A stretch of 64,000 nucleotides of DNA. It comes from Warburgia ugandensis. Taxonomy: Eukaryota; Streptophyta; Magnoliopsida; Canellales; Canellaceae. The position numbers and the translations under genes were made by a program. Of the stretch, positions 38,601 to 50,600 are shown one piece after another. The stretch lies in assembly GCA_035236585.1 (NCBI GenBank), contig CP141139.1, forward strand, positions 20,538,990 through 20,602,989. Reading direction: 5' to 3'. The notes beneath the pieces were generated by a model. That model saw only the letters and a program-made list of their open reading frames with translations, did no database searches and was not told the origin of the DNA. Positions within the stretch are counted from its first letter, which is position 1. The number at the start of each line of letters is the position of its first letter.

Positions 38601-41600
38601 TTTTCATGGAACCAAGAAGCGATGTAATCGCATGCTCTTGTCCTGAACTCCTTATAAGTTTTGTTCATTATCGTCTGCTGCATGAGTGCCTTTCCTTTAC
38701 GCTGAGCCTCAGGGTTGGGAGCAAGGAGATAGTCAATAGGCCCCTTTGTTGTTTTTTGGTCGGCATCTTATGCCTGTTGTTCTCCATGGAAATACCAGCG
38801 AACCTGGTACTGTCAATCTCCTCCACCTAGGCTTCGTCATCTTCATCATGCAAGCCAAACAATTTTCTGACCATTCCATATCCTTTGTTATTCTCACTCT
38901 TCTTCTTTGATTCATTCATATAATCAAAGATCGTCTTAGATATCTCAGGAGTGACAAGAGCACATTTTTTGGCATTCGTATAGCCACCCGTCAAATGTTG
39001 TTTGAATCTAAATATTCCACCGCTATACCTATGTCCACAAAGCTTGCACTATACCAAAATTTTGTTATTTAGATCCCTTGCCCCTTGATATTCTCACCCT
39101 AGATCCATTAATCCAGAAGAAGCATTATTAGAGACCCTTGATGGTGACATATTGTACTTTGTATAGGAATATAGGATGAGTCTAATAGTTGTAGAATGGA
39201 ATGGAAACAAATCAAACAATCAGAAAATGAACACTGCAAACAAACAAAAGAAATAAATTAACCAAAAAATAAAATAAATAACAGTACAAAAGTAAGAAAT
39301 ACTAAAAGGTATGAAATAATACCATATTGCATGAATTCTAGAAGGAATTAACAAAACAAAACTAAAAATAAGTGAAAAGAAACATGCAAAATATGAAAAA
39401 AATCAAAGGAGTGCATAAATCAATTATTTGTAGCATTATAATACTGACATTTACACATTTGCTACAAAAAAAAGAAATCGTGGGCAAGCACAAAAAACAT
39501 CAAAGGAGTCCATGAATCAATTGTTTTTCGCATTATAATGGTGACATTTACACATTTGCTACAAAAACAAAAAATAACAGCATACTGTTTTTCACTGTTT
39601 TTAGTGAATAATGATGGGAAAATAAAAGACAGGCACAAAATTCATCAAAGGAGTCCATGAATCAGTTGTTTTTAGAATTATAATGGGGACATTTACTCAT
39701 TTGCTATAAGAACCAAAAAAAAAAAAAGGAAAAGAAAAAAAACCGTATTGCTTTTCACTGTTTATAGTGAAAAATGATAAAAAAAGGACAGGCATGGAAA
39801 ACATCGATGGAGTACATAGGTCAGTTGTTTTTAGCATTATAATGGTGACAACATGGAGAGTTGCTAAAAAAAAAAAAAGACCAAAAAATACAAATTATTG
39901 ATGTATTTTACATTTTTAGTCAAAAAAATACAGAAAATAGTGCATAGTTGTTACATCAAATGAGCCCAAAGAAGGTAGATTAGGCAAGTATTATACAAGA
40001 ATAAGTAAGGAAAAAGAGTAAACAACATTCAGTTACATCTGTTAAAGGCAGTTACATCTGTTTACATATGTGAAAAAGCAGTTACGTATGGAAGAGGGGG
40101 GATATAAGAGGAAGGAGGAAAGAAAGGAGGGAGAAACATTGAGAGGAAGAGAAGTGGAGGATCTAGCTCCTTGAAAAGTTAGAATTTGTAATACTGGAAA
40201 CTCTGTAAAAGAATCCAATATATGTACAATTCACAAAGTTGAATCTATCAGCTTGCTCAGTTGTAATTGGAAAGTTTGTAATTGATTCTTTGATTGACAA
40301 TTGCTATCATTTGTTGAATTAGTCGAGTCTATCAAGTGGTATCAAAGCCGGTTCGAACTAAGAGAATGGTTAGGACCATGATGGATAAACAGAAAGTATG
40401 GAGAAAGAGCTAGAGGGAGTTAGAGGGGAGATAGGAGATTTGAGGGAACATATGGGGAGATTGTAGATGAATATCAATGCATTTGGTGATTACTTAGTGG
40501 AGATACCGGAGGAGAGTCGAGGTCGTTCGAAGAACACCGAAGTTGGGGAGACCTTAGACGATCATCGACGAAGTCCTGTTGCACCGGAATACCAGCATCG
40601 TCAAGGATGGCCAGGCCGGAAACTGGATCTTCCAGTATTCGACTGCCAAGAACCCTATGGTTGGCTATGTTGAGCAGAGAGATATTTCAATGTTAATCGC
40701 ATATATGAGGAAGAGAAAATCTCTGCAGCGGCTATTTGCATGGAAGGAGGTGCCCTCAACTGGTTCTTGTGGATGGAATCAAGAAACCCCTTCCAATCTT
40801 GGGCATCTTTCCGGTCATCTCTGCTACAACGATTCCGATCGTCTACAAAGCATTACTAGCCCTAAAGCAGAAAGGCACCGTCTCCGAGTATCTCCGGTCG
40901 TTCGAGCAACTTTTCTGCCATCTGGGTAGTCTTTCCGACGAACTGCTGATGGGACATTCTTGAATGGGCTCCAGGAAGACATCAAGGCCGAGATCTCGAT
41001 TTTCAGACCTGGCTCATTGTCTAGGCTTATGGAGTTAGCCCATAAGATTGAGGAAAAGAACTGGGCCATGGACTAGATAAGGGTCCGTCTAGCAAGAAAC
41101 GAAGTTGGGCCTCGATCATTGGAGCCCATCCAGGCCCAGTTGAAAATGGGATCGATGGAAAGGGGGTTTCAGGGGCAAAATTGTAATTTCCCCCTTTGGC
41201 TTCCACAGTAACAAACGGAACAAGGGTTTCTGATCGAAAACTGATCGAGAAAGACCTTCTGGTGAACCCCTTGTTGGAAGAAAGGAAAGTTTTTGGAAAC
41301 TCACCGATGCAGAGCTACAACAAAGGAGATCCCTAGGGTTGTGTTATAGATGCAATGAAAAATACCAGCTAGGCCACTGTTGTAAAAACTAGCAGCTATA
41401 GGTGTTGATCCTCATCGACGACGAAGTTGATGATTTAGAACCCACTTCATTCTCTAACACGGATGCGGAAGAAACACTGGAACGGGATACCCAACCTTTG
41501 GAGTTATCCTTGAACTCCATTTCGGGGTTCACTTCTGGCGGTACGATGAAAGTAAGGGGTTTGATCGGGAAAAGAGGGGTAGTAGTTTTGATCGACAGTG

Positions 41601-44600
41601 GGGCTTCCCACGACTTCATATCCAACCATCTAGACGAAGAGCTTCAGTTAGAAGTTGATAGATCAAGACGATTCGGAGTACAAGTTGATGACGGGCACTG
41701 CATCAGTGGGGAAGGCATTTGCTGGCAGTTGATATTTGGTCTGCCTAGTATCAAGGTGGTTCAAGATTTCCACCCATTCGACCTAGGAGGAGCACATATA
41801 CTTTTGGGGATAGCATGGCTACAGACATTGGGGGAGATTTCTTCAAATTTCCGTGAATTAACTATGCGTTTCAGAGTGGACAGGTGACAAATCATCTTGA
41901 AAGGAGATCAGACTCTATCTTGTTCTCTGGTCTCCTTTAAATCGATTCTTTGAGTCATTCCTAAGGCTGAATTTGGGCGTATGATTGAATATAGGGGTAT
42001 GGAAGTGGGTAAAGGCCACCTCAAGAAGAGTGCCGATCAGCTATAGACTCTCTCTTACAGCAATTTTCACATATATTTGATCAACCGTTAGGACTATCGG
42101 TTGCTCGTTCTCATGATCATGCCATTAGGCTGGTAGAAGGAACACAACCTCCTCACAGCAGGCCATATAGGTATCCGCTTTCACAGAAAGATAAAATTGA
42201 GAAGATCATAAAGTTGTTGAAATCAGGCATCATTCGACTCAGTAAAAGCCCTTTTTCTAGCTCAGTGCTATTGGTCAAAAAGAAGGATGGGGGTTGGAGA
42301 TTTTGTGTGGATTATAGGGCTCCAAATAAGGTGACAGTACCTGACAAGTTTCCGATTCCAACAATAGATGAACTGCTGGACGAATTAGGTGGAGCCACCA
42401 TCTTTTCAAAGTTAGACTTGAAATCATGCTATTATCAAATTCGAATCAAGGATGAGGACATAGCCAAAACAGCCTTCGAACTCATGAAGGGCACTATGAA
42501 TTCTTGGTTATGCCTTTTGGGCTAGCCAATGCACCTTTTAGGCGCTCATGAATGAGGTATTTCGATCCCATCTATGTAAGTTTGTCCTTGTCTTCTTTGA
42601 TGACATTTTAATATATAGCAGTAACCTTTCTCTTCACTTGGAGCATATTGTCATTGTCTTGAAATTGCTTGAAGAACATTAGCTCATTGCCAATAAAAAG
42701 GTGTTCATTTGCACAACCTTCTTTGGAGTACTTGGGACATATTATATATGAGAAGGGGGTAGAAGCTGATAACTCCAAGATAGACTGTATGTTATCATGG
42801 CCCACCCCTAAAGATGCCAAGGCACTTCGTGGGTTTTTGGGTTTTACTGGCTATTACAGAAGATTTATCAGAAGTTATGGAATCATTGTTGCTCCTTTAA
42901 CCAAACTACTTAAGAAAGATGGATTCATATGGACTAAGGAAGATCAGGAGGTGTTTGAGACATTGAGAAAAGCCATGACATCGATTCCTGTATTAGCCAT
43001 ACCAGATTTTTCAAAATCCTTTGTGTTGGAAACAGATGCATTAGGAAAAGGAATTGGTGCTGTCCTCATGCAAGAGGATAGACCAATTGCTTTCTTTAGT
43101 CAATCCTTCTCCCTTCGATCACAATCTAAATTAGTTTATGAAAGGGAGTTGATGGCCATAGTTCTTGCTATACAGAAGTAGAGACATTATCTCATAGGAA
43201 GGCATTTCATTATTCATACATACTAGAAAAGTCTCAAATTCTTCATGGAACAGCATATGCTGAATGAAGAGCAACAAAAGTGGTTAACCAAACTCATTGG
43301 ATGTGACTTCATCATTCAATATAAGCCAGGATCTGATAATAGAGTGGCAGATGCTTTGTCTAGGTGTCAGGAGTATCCCATCCTCAACCCTAATAACAGT
43401 AAAACAAGGGATGATGATTCGACTGATAGTGGTTCACAGCCTATAGAAGAGGGTGACCTTCTATTACATCACCTTGCTCTATCAGTGGTCCGATGTACAG
43501 ATTTGGATTCGTTAGCAGATGAAATACAAGAAGATCTTCACATTTGTCGTATTATTCAGGACCTTTTGGTGAATCCAGATAATCAGCCGGGTTACACACT
43601 CTTTTTAAGGTCTTTTACTATTTCATGGAAGACTGGTCATTCCAAAGTCTTCACTTCGCATTCCATCCTTACGAGAATTCTATTCCACACCAGGAGGGGG
43701 GCATTTAGGGGTCACTCGCACTTATAAACGCATATCCCAGGTTCTTCATTGGGAGGGAATGTGACAGGATATCTAGAATTTGATATCCACTTGTGATGTT
43801 TGCCAAAGAAACAAATACACAACTACTAAACCAGCAGGTTCTCTTCCCATTCCCAAGGTGATTTGGAGTGAGTTATCCATGGATTTCATCAATGGATTAC
43901 CTAAGGCACATGGTTTTGACACGGTGTTAGTTGTTGTTGATCGCTTAACTAAGTACAACCACTTCATTTCCCTCAGTCACCTTTACACGGCCAAGGAAGT
44001 AGCACGCATCTTTACTAAAGAAGTTGTTAGACTACATGGGTATCCCTAGTCCATTGTATCAGACAGAGATAGGGTCTTCGTCAGCCATTTCTGGGTTGAA
44101 TTGTTTAAGCAGGCAGGTACATTCCTCAAGATGAGTTCAACCTATCATCCTCAAACTGATGGGTAGACAGAAGTGGTAAATAGATGCTTGGAAACATATT
44201 TACGATGTTTCATTGGCAACAAACCAAAATCTTGGCCCAAGTGGATCTGTTGGGCAGAATATTGGTACAATACTACTTACCAAAGTTCGGCAAGAATGAC
44301 ACCTTTCAAAGCTTTATATGGAAGAGACCTGCCCATGTTGCTAACCTTTATGGGGGGAGAGTCAATAGTGGAGGAAGTTAACCAACAGCTGGCTAACCGT
44401 GATTCACTTTTAAACGAACTGAAGAAGAATTTGGAGGCATCCCAAATGAAGATGAAAAGATAGGTGGATGCACACCGCCGTCCTCTCACTTTCCAACTAG
44501 GGGATTATGTTTATTTGAAACTTCTACCTTATCGCTTCAAGTCACTCTCAATAAGGCTCAATGAGAAACTACGTCCCCGATATTACGGGCCTTATTCTAT

Positions 44601-47600
44601 TCTAGAAAGGATTGGACAAGTAGCTTATAAGCTGGAGCTACCACCACATGCTAAGTTACATCCCGTTTTTCATGTCTCCCAGCTCAAGCTAGCTTGTGAA
44701 CCAACATTGATGCCTCAATCATTACCACAGGCAGTAGCTGAAGAGCTAGAATTTAAAGCATATCCAGAAGCCATCAAAGACATTAGGCAGTCTCCTAATG
44801 GACAATTAGAAGTCCTCATCTAGTGGCAAAATCTTCCAGACCATGACAACACTTGGGAACCATTGGAAGACATTCACAGGCAATTCCCTGACTTCCACCT
44901 TAAGGACAAGGTGGCACTGTTAGGGCGGGGTATTGTTACATCAAATGAGCCCAAAGAAGGTAGATTCGGCAAGTATTATACAAGAAGAAGTAAGGAAAAA
45001 GAGTAAACAGCATTCAGTTACATCTGTTTATATATGTTAAAAAGCAGTTACGTATGGAAGAGGGGGATATAAGAGGAAGGAGGAAAGAAAGGAGGGAGAA
45101 ACATTGAGAGGAAGAGAAGTGGAGGATCTAGCTCCTCAAAAAGCTAGAATCTGTAATACTGGAAACTCTGTAAAAGAATCCAGTATATGTACAATTCTCA
45201 AAGTTGAATCTATCAGCTTGCTCAGTTGTAATTGGAAAGTTTGTAATTGATTCTTTGATTGACAATTGCAATCATTTGTTGAATTAGTCGAGTCTATCAA
45301 TAATACACTAAATCTATAAAAACAGATGGAGAGAATGAAATTGAGTTTTCGTTTTTAGCTTTAGAGTGTAGATATGTTGAGATTTCAGAGAAAAATGTAG
45401 CATTACCCATGAAAATTGAAAAAACAGTACTGCTTTTACTGTATTTTTACAGAAAAAACAAAAAAACAAAAAAAAGGCAACAAAAAAGTTTAGATTCTTA
45501 CTTCAATCACTTGAACTAGGCTTCAATCAATGATGGAAGATGAGTAGTTGAGTACTGTTGCAACAATAAGAAAGGGAAGCTGGGAAGAAGAAAAAGAAAG
45601 AAAAAAAGAAGTGAAAATGAGGGTTTTATTTCACTTACAATGCGCCTGGAGTCGGGGATGCATTAGGCGCAAAGCGCAACCAGTCACGCAACTAGTCATG
45701 CCTAGTTGTACTGCAACTTATGCCCCTTGCACCTACCCAAAATCGGGTAGCAGGCCTGGGCCTTTTTGCACCTAGCAACTAGTGGCGCCTTGACTACATG
45801 GGAGATGAAATCCCACTGCAGTTTGTCAAAATCTGTCCAAGTGGGAGCCCTTGCAGACAAAAGAATCCATTTGTTTGCTTTCTTTTTCATTTTTCATTTT
45901 TCATTTTTCATTTTTCATTTTTCATTTTTCATTTTTCGTTTTCCATTTTGTATATTCTTATCCATCACATCATTTTCTAAGAAGCAAAGTAGAGGAAGCA
46001 AGGACAAAAGTCTGCAAGAGTAGAGAGAGAGAGGGATATTGGGCTTAAAAGTTTTAAACACCTTATTGCAACTAATGAAGCTATGGAGAGGTAGTGCCCT
46101 TGTCTTGCTTTTGTCTGCGACAGATGGCACTTTCTTGGTATTACAGATCACAGAGGTTTGCTGATTAAACAGAACAATTGAAGATGTGACCTTACAATGC
46201 ATGACTGCTATCATGTTGCTTGGGATATCCTTCTTCTCACTTTGTTAATTGCTGAATTTGCGTTGCCAGCTTCTATATTTCTTCATAAATACAAGAAGGT
46301 TTGGCAATTCTTTCTCTGGTCTCTCTTGCAGCCATGTGTAATTAATCCTAACCAAATCTCAGCTTGACCTAGTCTCTGATACCAATTGATGCAGCCCTCC
46401 GAAGAAGGGTTTGTGGACTAAGGCTGTCCAATATGAATATTGGAACACTCCAAATAATCACAACTCAAATGTTCCAATGCAGTGCAGTTTTTAGTTTTTG
46501 ACTCATTGTTGAAAATGGTTATAATTCTCATCTCACTTTCTATAAGGAGTTGATCTCTTTTAACTTCCATAGGTAATAGCTTGATCTTTCTGGGAGTCTC
46601 TCCTATATACTGAGTATGGTTTGTTAGTGAAAACAGAGGTCTAGAACTTGGTGCTGGTGCCTGATGACCTTTTCTTGGTCTACAGTATAAAGTTACTGTA
46701 TTTGAATTTTATTTTCTTCCAATAACGGTGAGATGCTACCAGAACCAGGGATTTTCTCTATGTAGTTTTCTTTCAAGAACAGCTATTTATTTAATGAGCT
46801 TTAGAATGTTGTAAACAACAGCACCTTTGAACTTAAAGAGAAACCTACATTTTGAGAAGTTTGAGTAAAGTGGAGTATGAATTTTATTAACTTGGGTGGG
46901 CAGTATTGATATGCTAAGAAGTTGTTTCATATTCTTCCTTGTGTTGCAGGTTAGCGCCCGAGCAAAATACAGTCTTGCATTTGGAGGCATGTGTCCTGAA
47001 TTTTCTTTTGCTGGCAACAAGCTTGAATCATATGATGCAGATGACTTAATTGCAGGGAACGAGGCTCTAAACATGGCATCTTTATCTTACCCTAATCAGA
47101 CGAAATGGGCTTTGTATTTGCGGAAAGCTTATCATCCTCTCTTGCTTCAGCAACATCGAGAAAAATTGAAGAAGGCCAAAAAGGACATCAACAATGCTAT
47201 TGCTGTAAGTTTATGTTTTAGAATTTGGCCCATAAGAAGCCAATTTGATGCTTTTATGCTTTTCAATATCAAGATCATTGATCGAAGGGTCTTTTATTAC
47301 CTTAAATATCTGCAAGGTAAAATAGGACTACTTAAATATGTTGGCCTCTGCTGATTGGTCATGATTATGGTTATTCACTAGTTTCTCAATGGTACTAAAT
47401 ATGTCATACCCTGAATGAATTTTAAGATTTACTAGCATGATAAATAATAACTATTTGATGAAAAATGCTTGTTGTTTTCATCCTTGTTTTATGCTATGTA
47501 AGATGTCTTTGAATATTTTAGGAAACTAGGAGGAAACTGCAAGGGGAGAATGTCAAAGAAAATCTAGATATGCGTCTTGGATCCTTAAAAACCAAGGTAC

Positions 47601-50600
47601 AAACCAAACTTTATGAAATAACTGTTTCTATTCTCTCTATGATTAATTCTCAAAGTTGACTGAGACTGTGATTGACAAACTCTGTATAACACTCGAAGTC
47701 CTAATTTCAGGTTGCGAAACTGGAAGAAGCTCATCCTGTCCCGGTTGATTTCCTTGTTTCTCTGAAAACTAAGGTTCTGCTTATAACTGGCCCCAATACC
47801 GGGGGAAAAACCATTAGTTTAAAGACAGTTGGTCTAGCTGCATTGATGGCAAAATCAGGTCAGATATAGTTATTTCCCCTCAATTTCAATTTTTTTTTTT
47901 CTTAATTTTTTTCTTTTAACTTGCGTACTGCATTCTGTTTATAGCAGTTAGGAGTTGTGATCTTACTCCAGCTTGTTCCAGTAGCTGCTGAGTTTATTTA
48001 TTCTTATAAGTGCTATTTGCCTGGCATAGTTTTCATGGAAGTTCCAGTTGTCAGCAATCTTATTGCAGTAGTGGAAATGGACCTTATTGGGAGGAAAAAT
48101 CTGTGGTTGGAGTCCAATCAGAAATTCTACTTCCTATGCTATACCAATTCGGATTTCCTTTGGTTAACTTCATATGTTTTATACAATCAATTCAATTTGT
48201 AAATAAACATTTGAAGATAAAGAACATTTAGAAAAATCTAGAGCATGCCAAGAACCCTTTGCTATTTCTTTTATTAATATATTGTTACCTATTGAAAAAT
48301 ATTTGTTTTGCATTTCTTTTGTGGGGCCTGAGACAATATTTACGCCTGCTAAGACTACATTATGGGGAAATCTTATCTTTCAGTTATGATACTGTCTGTG
48401 GTTGCATCTCCTCTTAAAATGTACAAGCAAGTTGCCCACTTACTGTGGTGGTCCAGTCTTTGATTGGACAGTAGTGAGATTCAGCTGTAACAGATTTTCA
48501 TTTCAATTGGTTTGAAAGATCCAGATGAGTGGAAGAGAGGACAATAGAGAGAAAGAAAGAGCAAACAATGTTTTGAGGAGGAGAGAATAGACAGTTAAGT
48601 ACTTGACACTATGACTTCGATGTCATTTCATAATCTAAGTCATGGTGTACATGTTCTTGATGCTGGAACCAAAATTTATGAAGTAACTGCACTGATGCTA
48701 ATCATCAATCTTTGGGCCTGGCATGTCATTTGATTGACCTCTGATCTGTTCTTCCCTCACCACTATTACCTGCCTGGTCTTGGTACTATTCACAATGAGC
48801 TCTGAATTAAAACTAAGAGTCTGCAAAAGTGGCATTCTTTTACCTTGAATTGAGTTCCAAATGATTCTCATTTGAATTGAACATAAGCTGGAACCAGATA
48901 TTGGGCACAAAGGAAAGTCAGTAGTTTCTTCTAATTACAAGCTTTATCTACTCATTGGCAATGCTTCCAATGTTTGCAATGAAGGTGATTGTTGTCTGTC
49001 ATATCCTGTTAAAAACCGTTTTCTATTTGCATATTCAGGTTGGGATTTAGTGGCAATAATAATTTCTAAAGGAAATTTTCATTTTCTTGAAGATGCTTTG
49101 GAGTATGTTACTTGAATCGATGCACACATGTTGATTTTTCGGCATCATTTTTGAGAATCAGTGCATTGCAAATATCCACAAGTTCGTGTTTGTATTAAGA
49201 AATTATGGTTTTCAACCTTTTTCTTCTCTACTTTGTTTATTTTTTGTTACTTCTTCTCTTCCAATAGTTAATGTCCAAATTATGCACAATCTTTGTGTTA
49301 ATCCAACCAACAAATGAACTGCTGTATCATCTCGATTAGATTACTCAATATCATGGAACTATTTGTTTGTTATAAACTATGCGTATTGTATGATTTGAAT
49401 CCTATATGCGTCTTGGCATAATTTGTTACTACAATTCTAACTATCTCCTTCCACTGCAGGGCTTTATGTTCTAGCTTCTGAACCTGTTAGAATCCCTTGG
49501 TTTGATTCAGTTTTTGCTGATATAGGCGATGAGCAGTCCCTGGCCCAATCTTTGTCTACCTTCTCTGGTCATTTGAAACAGATTAGTGTAAGATACGTGA
49601 CTTATCTATATAAAAAATAACATATTTTCATGATTAGGTCCATGAACGGCCATATTCCTGTAGACTCATGTTTACCATGATTTGTCTACCTTGTCATAAC
49701 ATTTTAAACAACTTTTGTGTCACTGCATTTTGGGTGATGGATAACTGTGTTACTAAGTGGTTAGAGTTGTTTATAAATTATGTATTGCATAGTAGCCTAG
49801 CTGTTATCTATTACTTGCACTTGACAACTACAATTACCATTTGTGGTATTGTTTTGCAATTCATTTTTTCCTATTGAATTACCTGACTGTTATTGATGAT
49901 CAATTGATAGCTGAATGCTAAAGTCTAGACTTTAGACAACATGGATTCTTAAGGCTAATATTCTGATGCTTTTCTTGCATGCATACTCTAGTGAAGAGAT
50001 TCTGATGCTGGGTGTTATTCATCACATATCAAGTAAATGGTGCTGAGAGATGGAGTGTGTTATCTGTCTTATAGGTGGTTTTCCCTTCATCCAAAGAGCT
50101 GAAATGCTACTTTGGGCCTCTTATTACAAATTTGACTTGTTTTTACAGCATTTTGGAAACTAAGTGCTGATTATGCTTGCACTCCATGTCTACTGATATC
50201 TGCCATGTCTTTTTTATTCTTTAAAGGATACAAGGTTAGTTTTATTCATGGGAAAATTCCAAATAGCCACCGGCTTTTTTAAGTTTGGCTTTAAGTTCGG
50301 CCAAGTACCTGCTTGTCTTTTTGCTAGACCAAATAAAACACCCAGTTACTGTTAGATTTTAGACTTAATCCGCATAGCAGTTGGCATTTTATGATAAAAA
50401 TACTAAAGTGATCCTCCTTCATAAGCAGCTCAGAGTACGCTTTTCTATTAACATAAAAACCATTTGTGCTGCTTTAGCCCAAATGCCCCAGTTCTAGTGC
50501 TGCAAATTAGAGAAGATAAGATCACTGTTGGTGGACAATCTTAGCCATGGTCTGTTTTCAAAATAAAAGATTGCCCCAAAAAAACTTGGAGAGGTCCAAT

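Larger units (their letters stand above)
39949..45299 (+). mobile_element. Ty3/gypsy chromovirus nested in the hAT element
   Basis: 5,351 bp, LTRs 386 and 366 bp, flanked by ATAGT (39944-39948) and ATAAT (45300-45304), a TSD with one change. Tat-like primer site TGGTATCAAAGCC two bases after the 5' LTR. Domain order is gag-protease-RT-RNase H-integrase-chromodomain. The hAT sequence continues on both sides, so this insertion is younger than the hAT. Confidence 0.93.
35832..45799 (-). mobile_element. hAT element carrying a nested chromovirus
   Basis: The ends are inverted: left CTATGTAGTTGCGGGCGCAA, right (complement) CCATGTAGTCAAGGCGCC, each followed by GCGC-rich subterminal repeats and a shared AACTAGGCATG-CTAG segment. 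This end type is common in plant hAT elements. Between them lie a - strand transposase relic (36355-39150), a repeat array and, at 39949-45299, an inserted gypsy element. Without the insertion it is about 4.6 kb. The flanks share GGG..ATGAA but no exact 8-bp TSD is visible. Confidence 0.75.

Noticed and set aside
39401-39875. CRISPR-like regularly spaced repeats
   Set aside because: Units are diverged, spacers are A-rich and of variable length, and the context is a plant transposon.
35832-45799. Exact 8-bp hAT target-site duplication
   Set aside because: The flanks share GGG and ATGAA but with a 2-bp offset, so no true TSD can be claimed.
45766-46048. Phe/His/Ser-rich repeated peptides
   Set aside because: They are produced by the CATTTTT microsatellite at the hAT edge.
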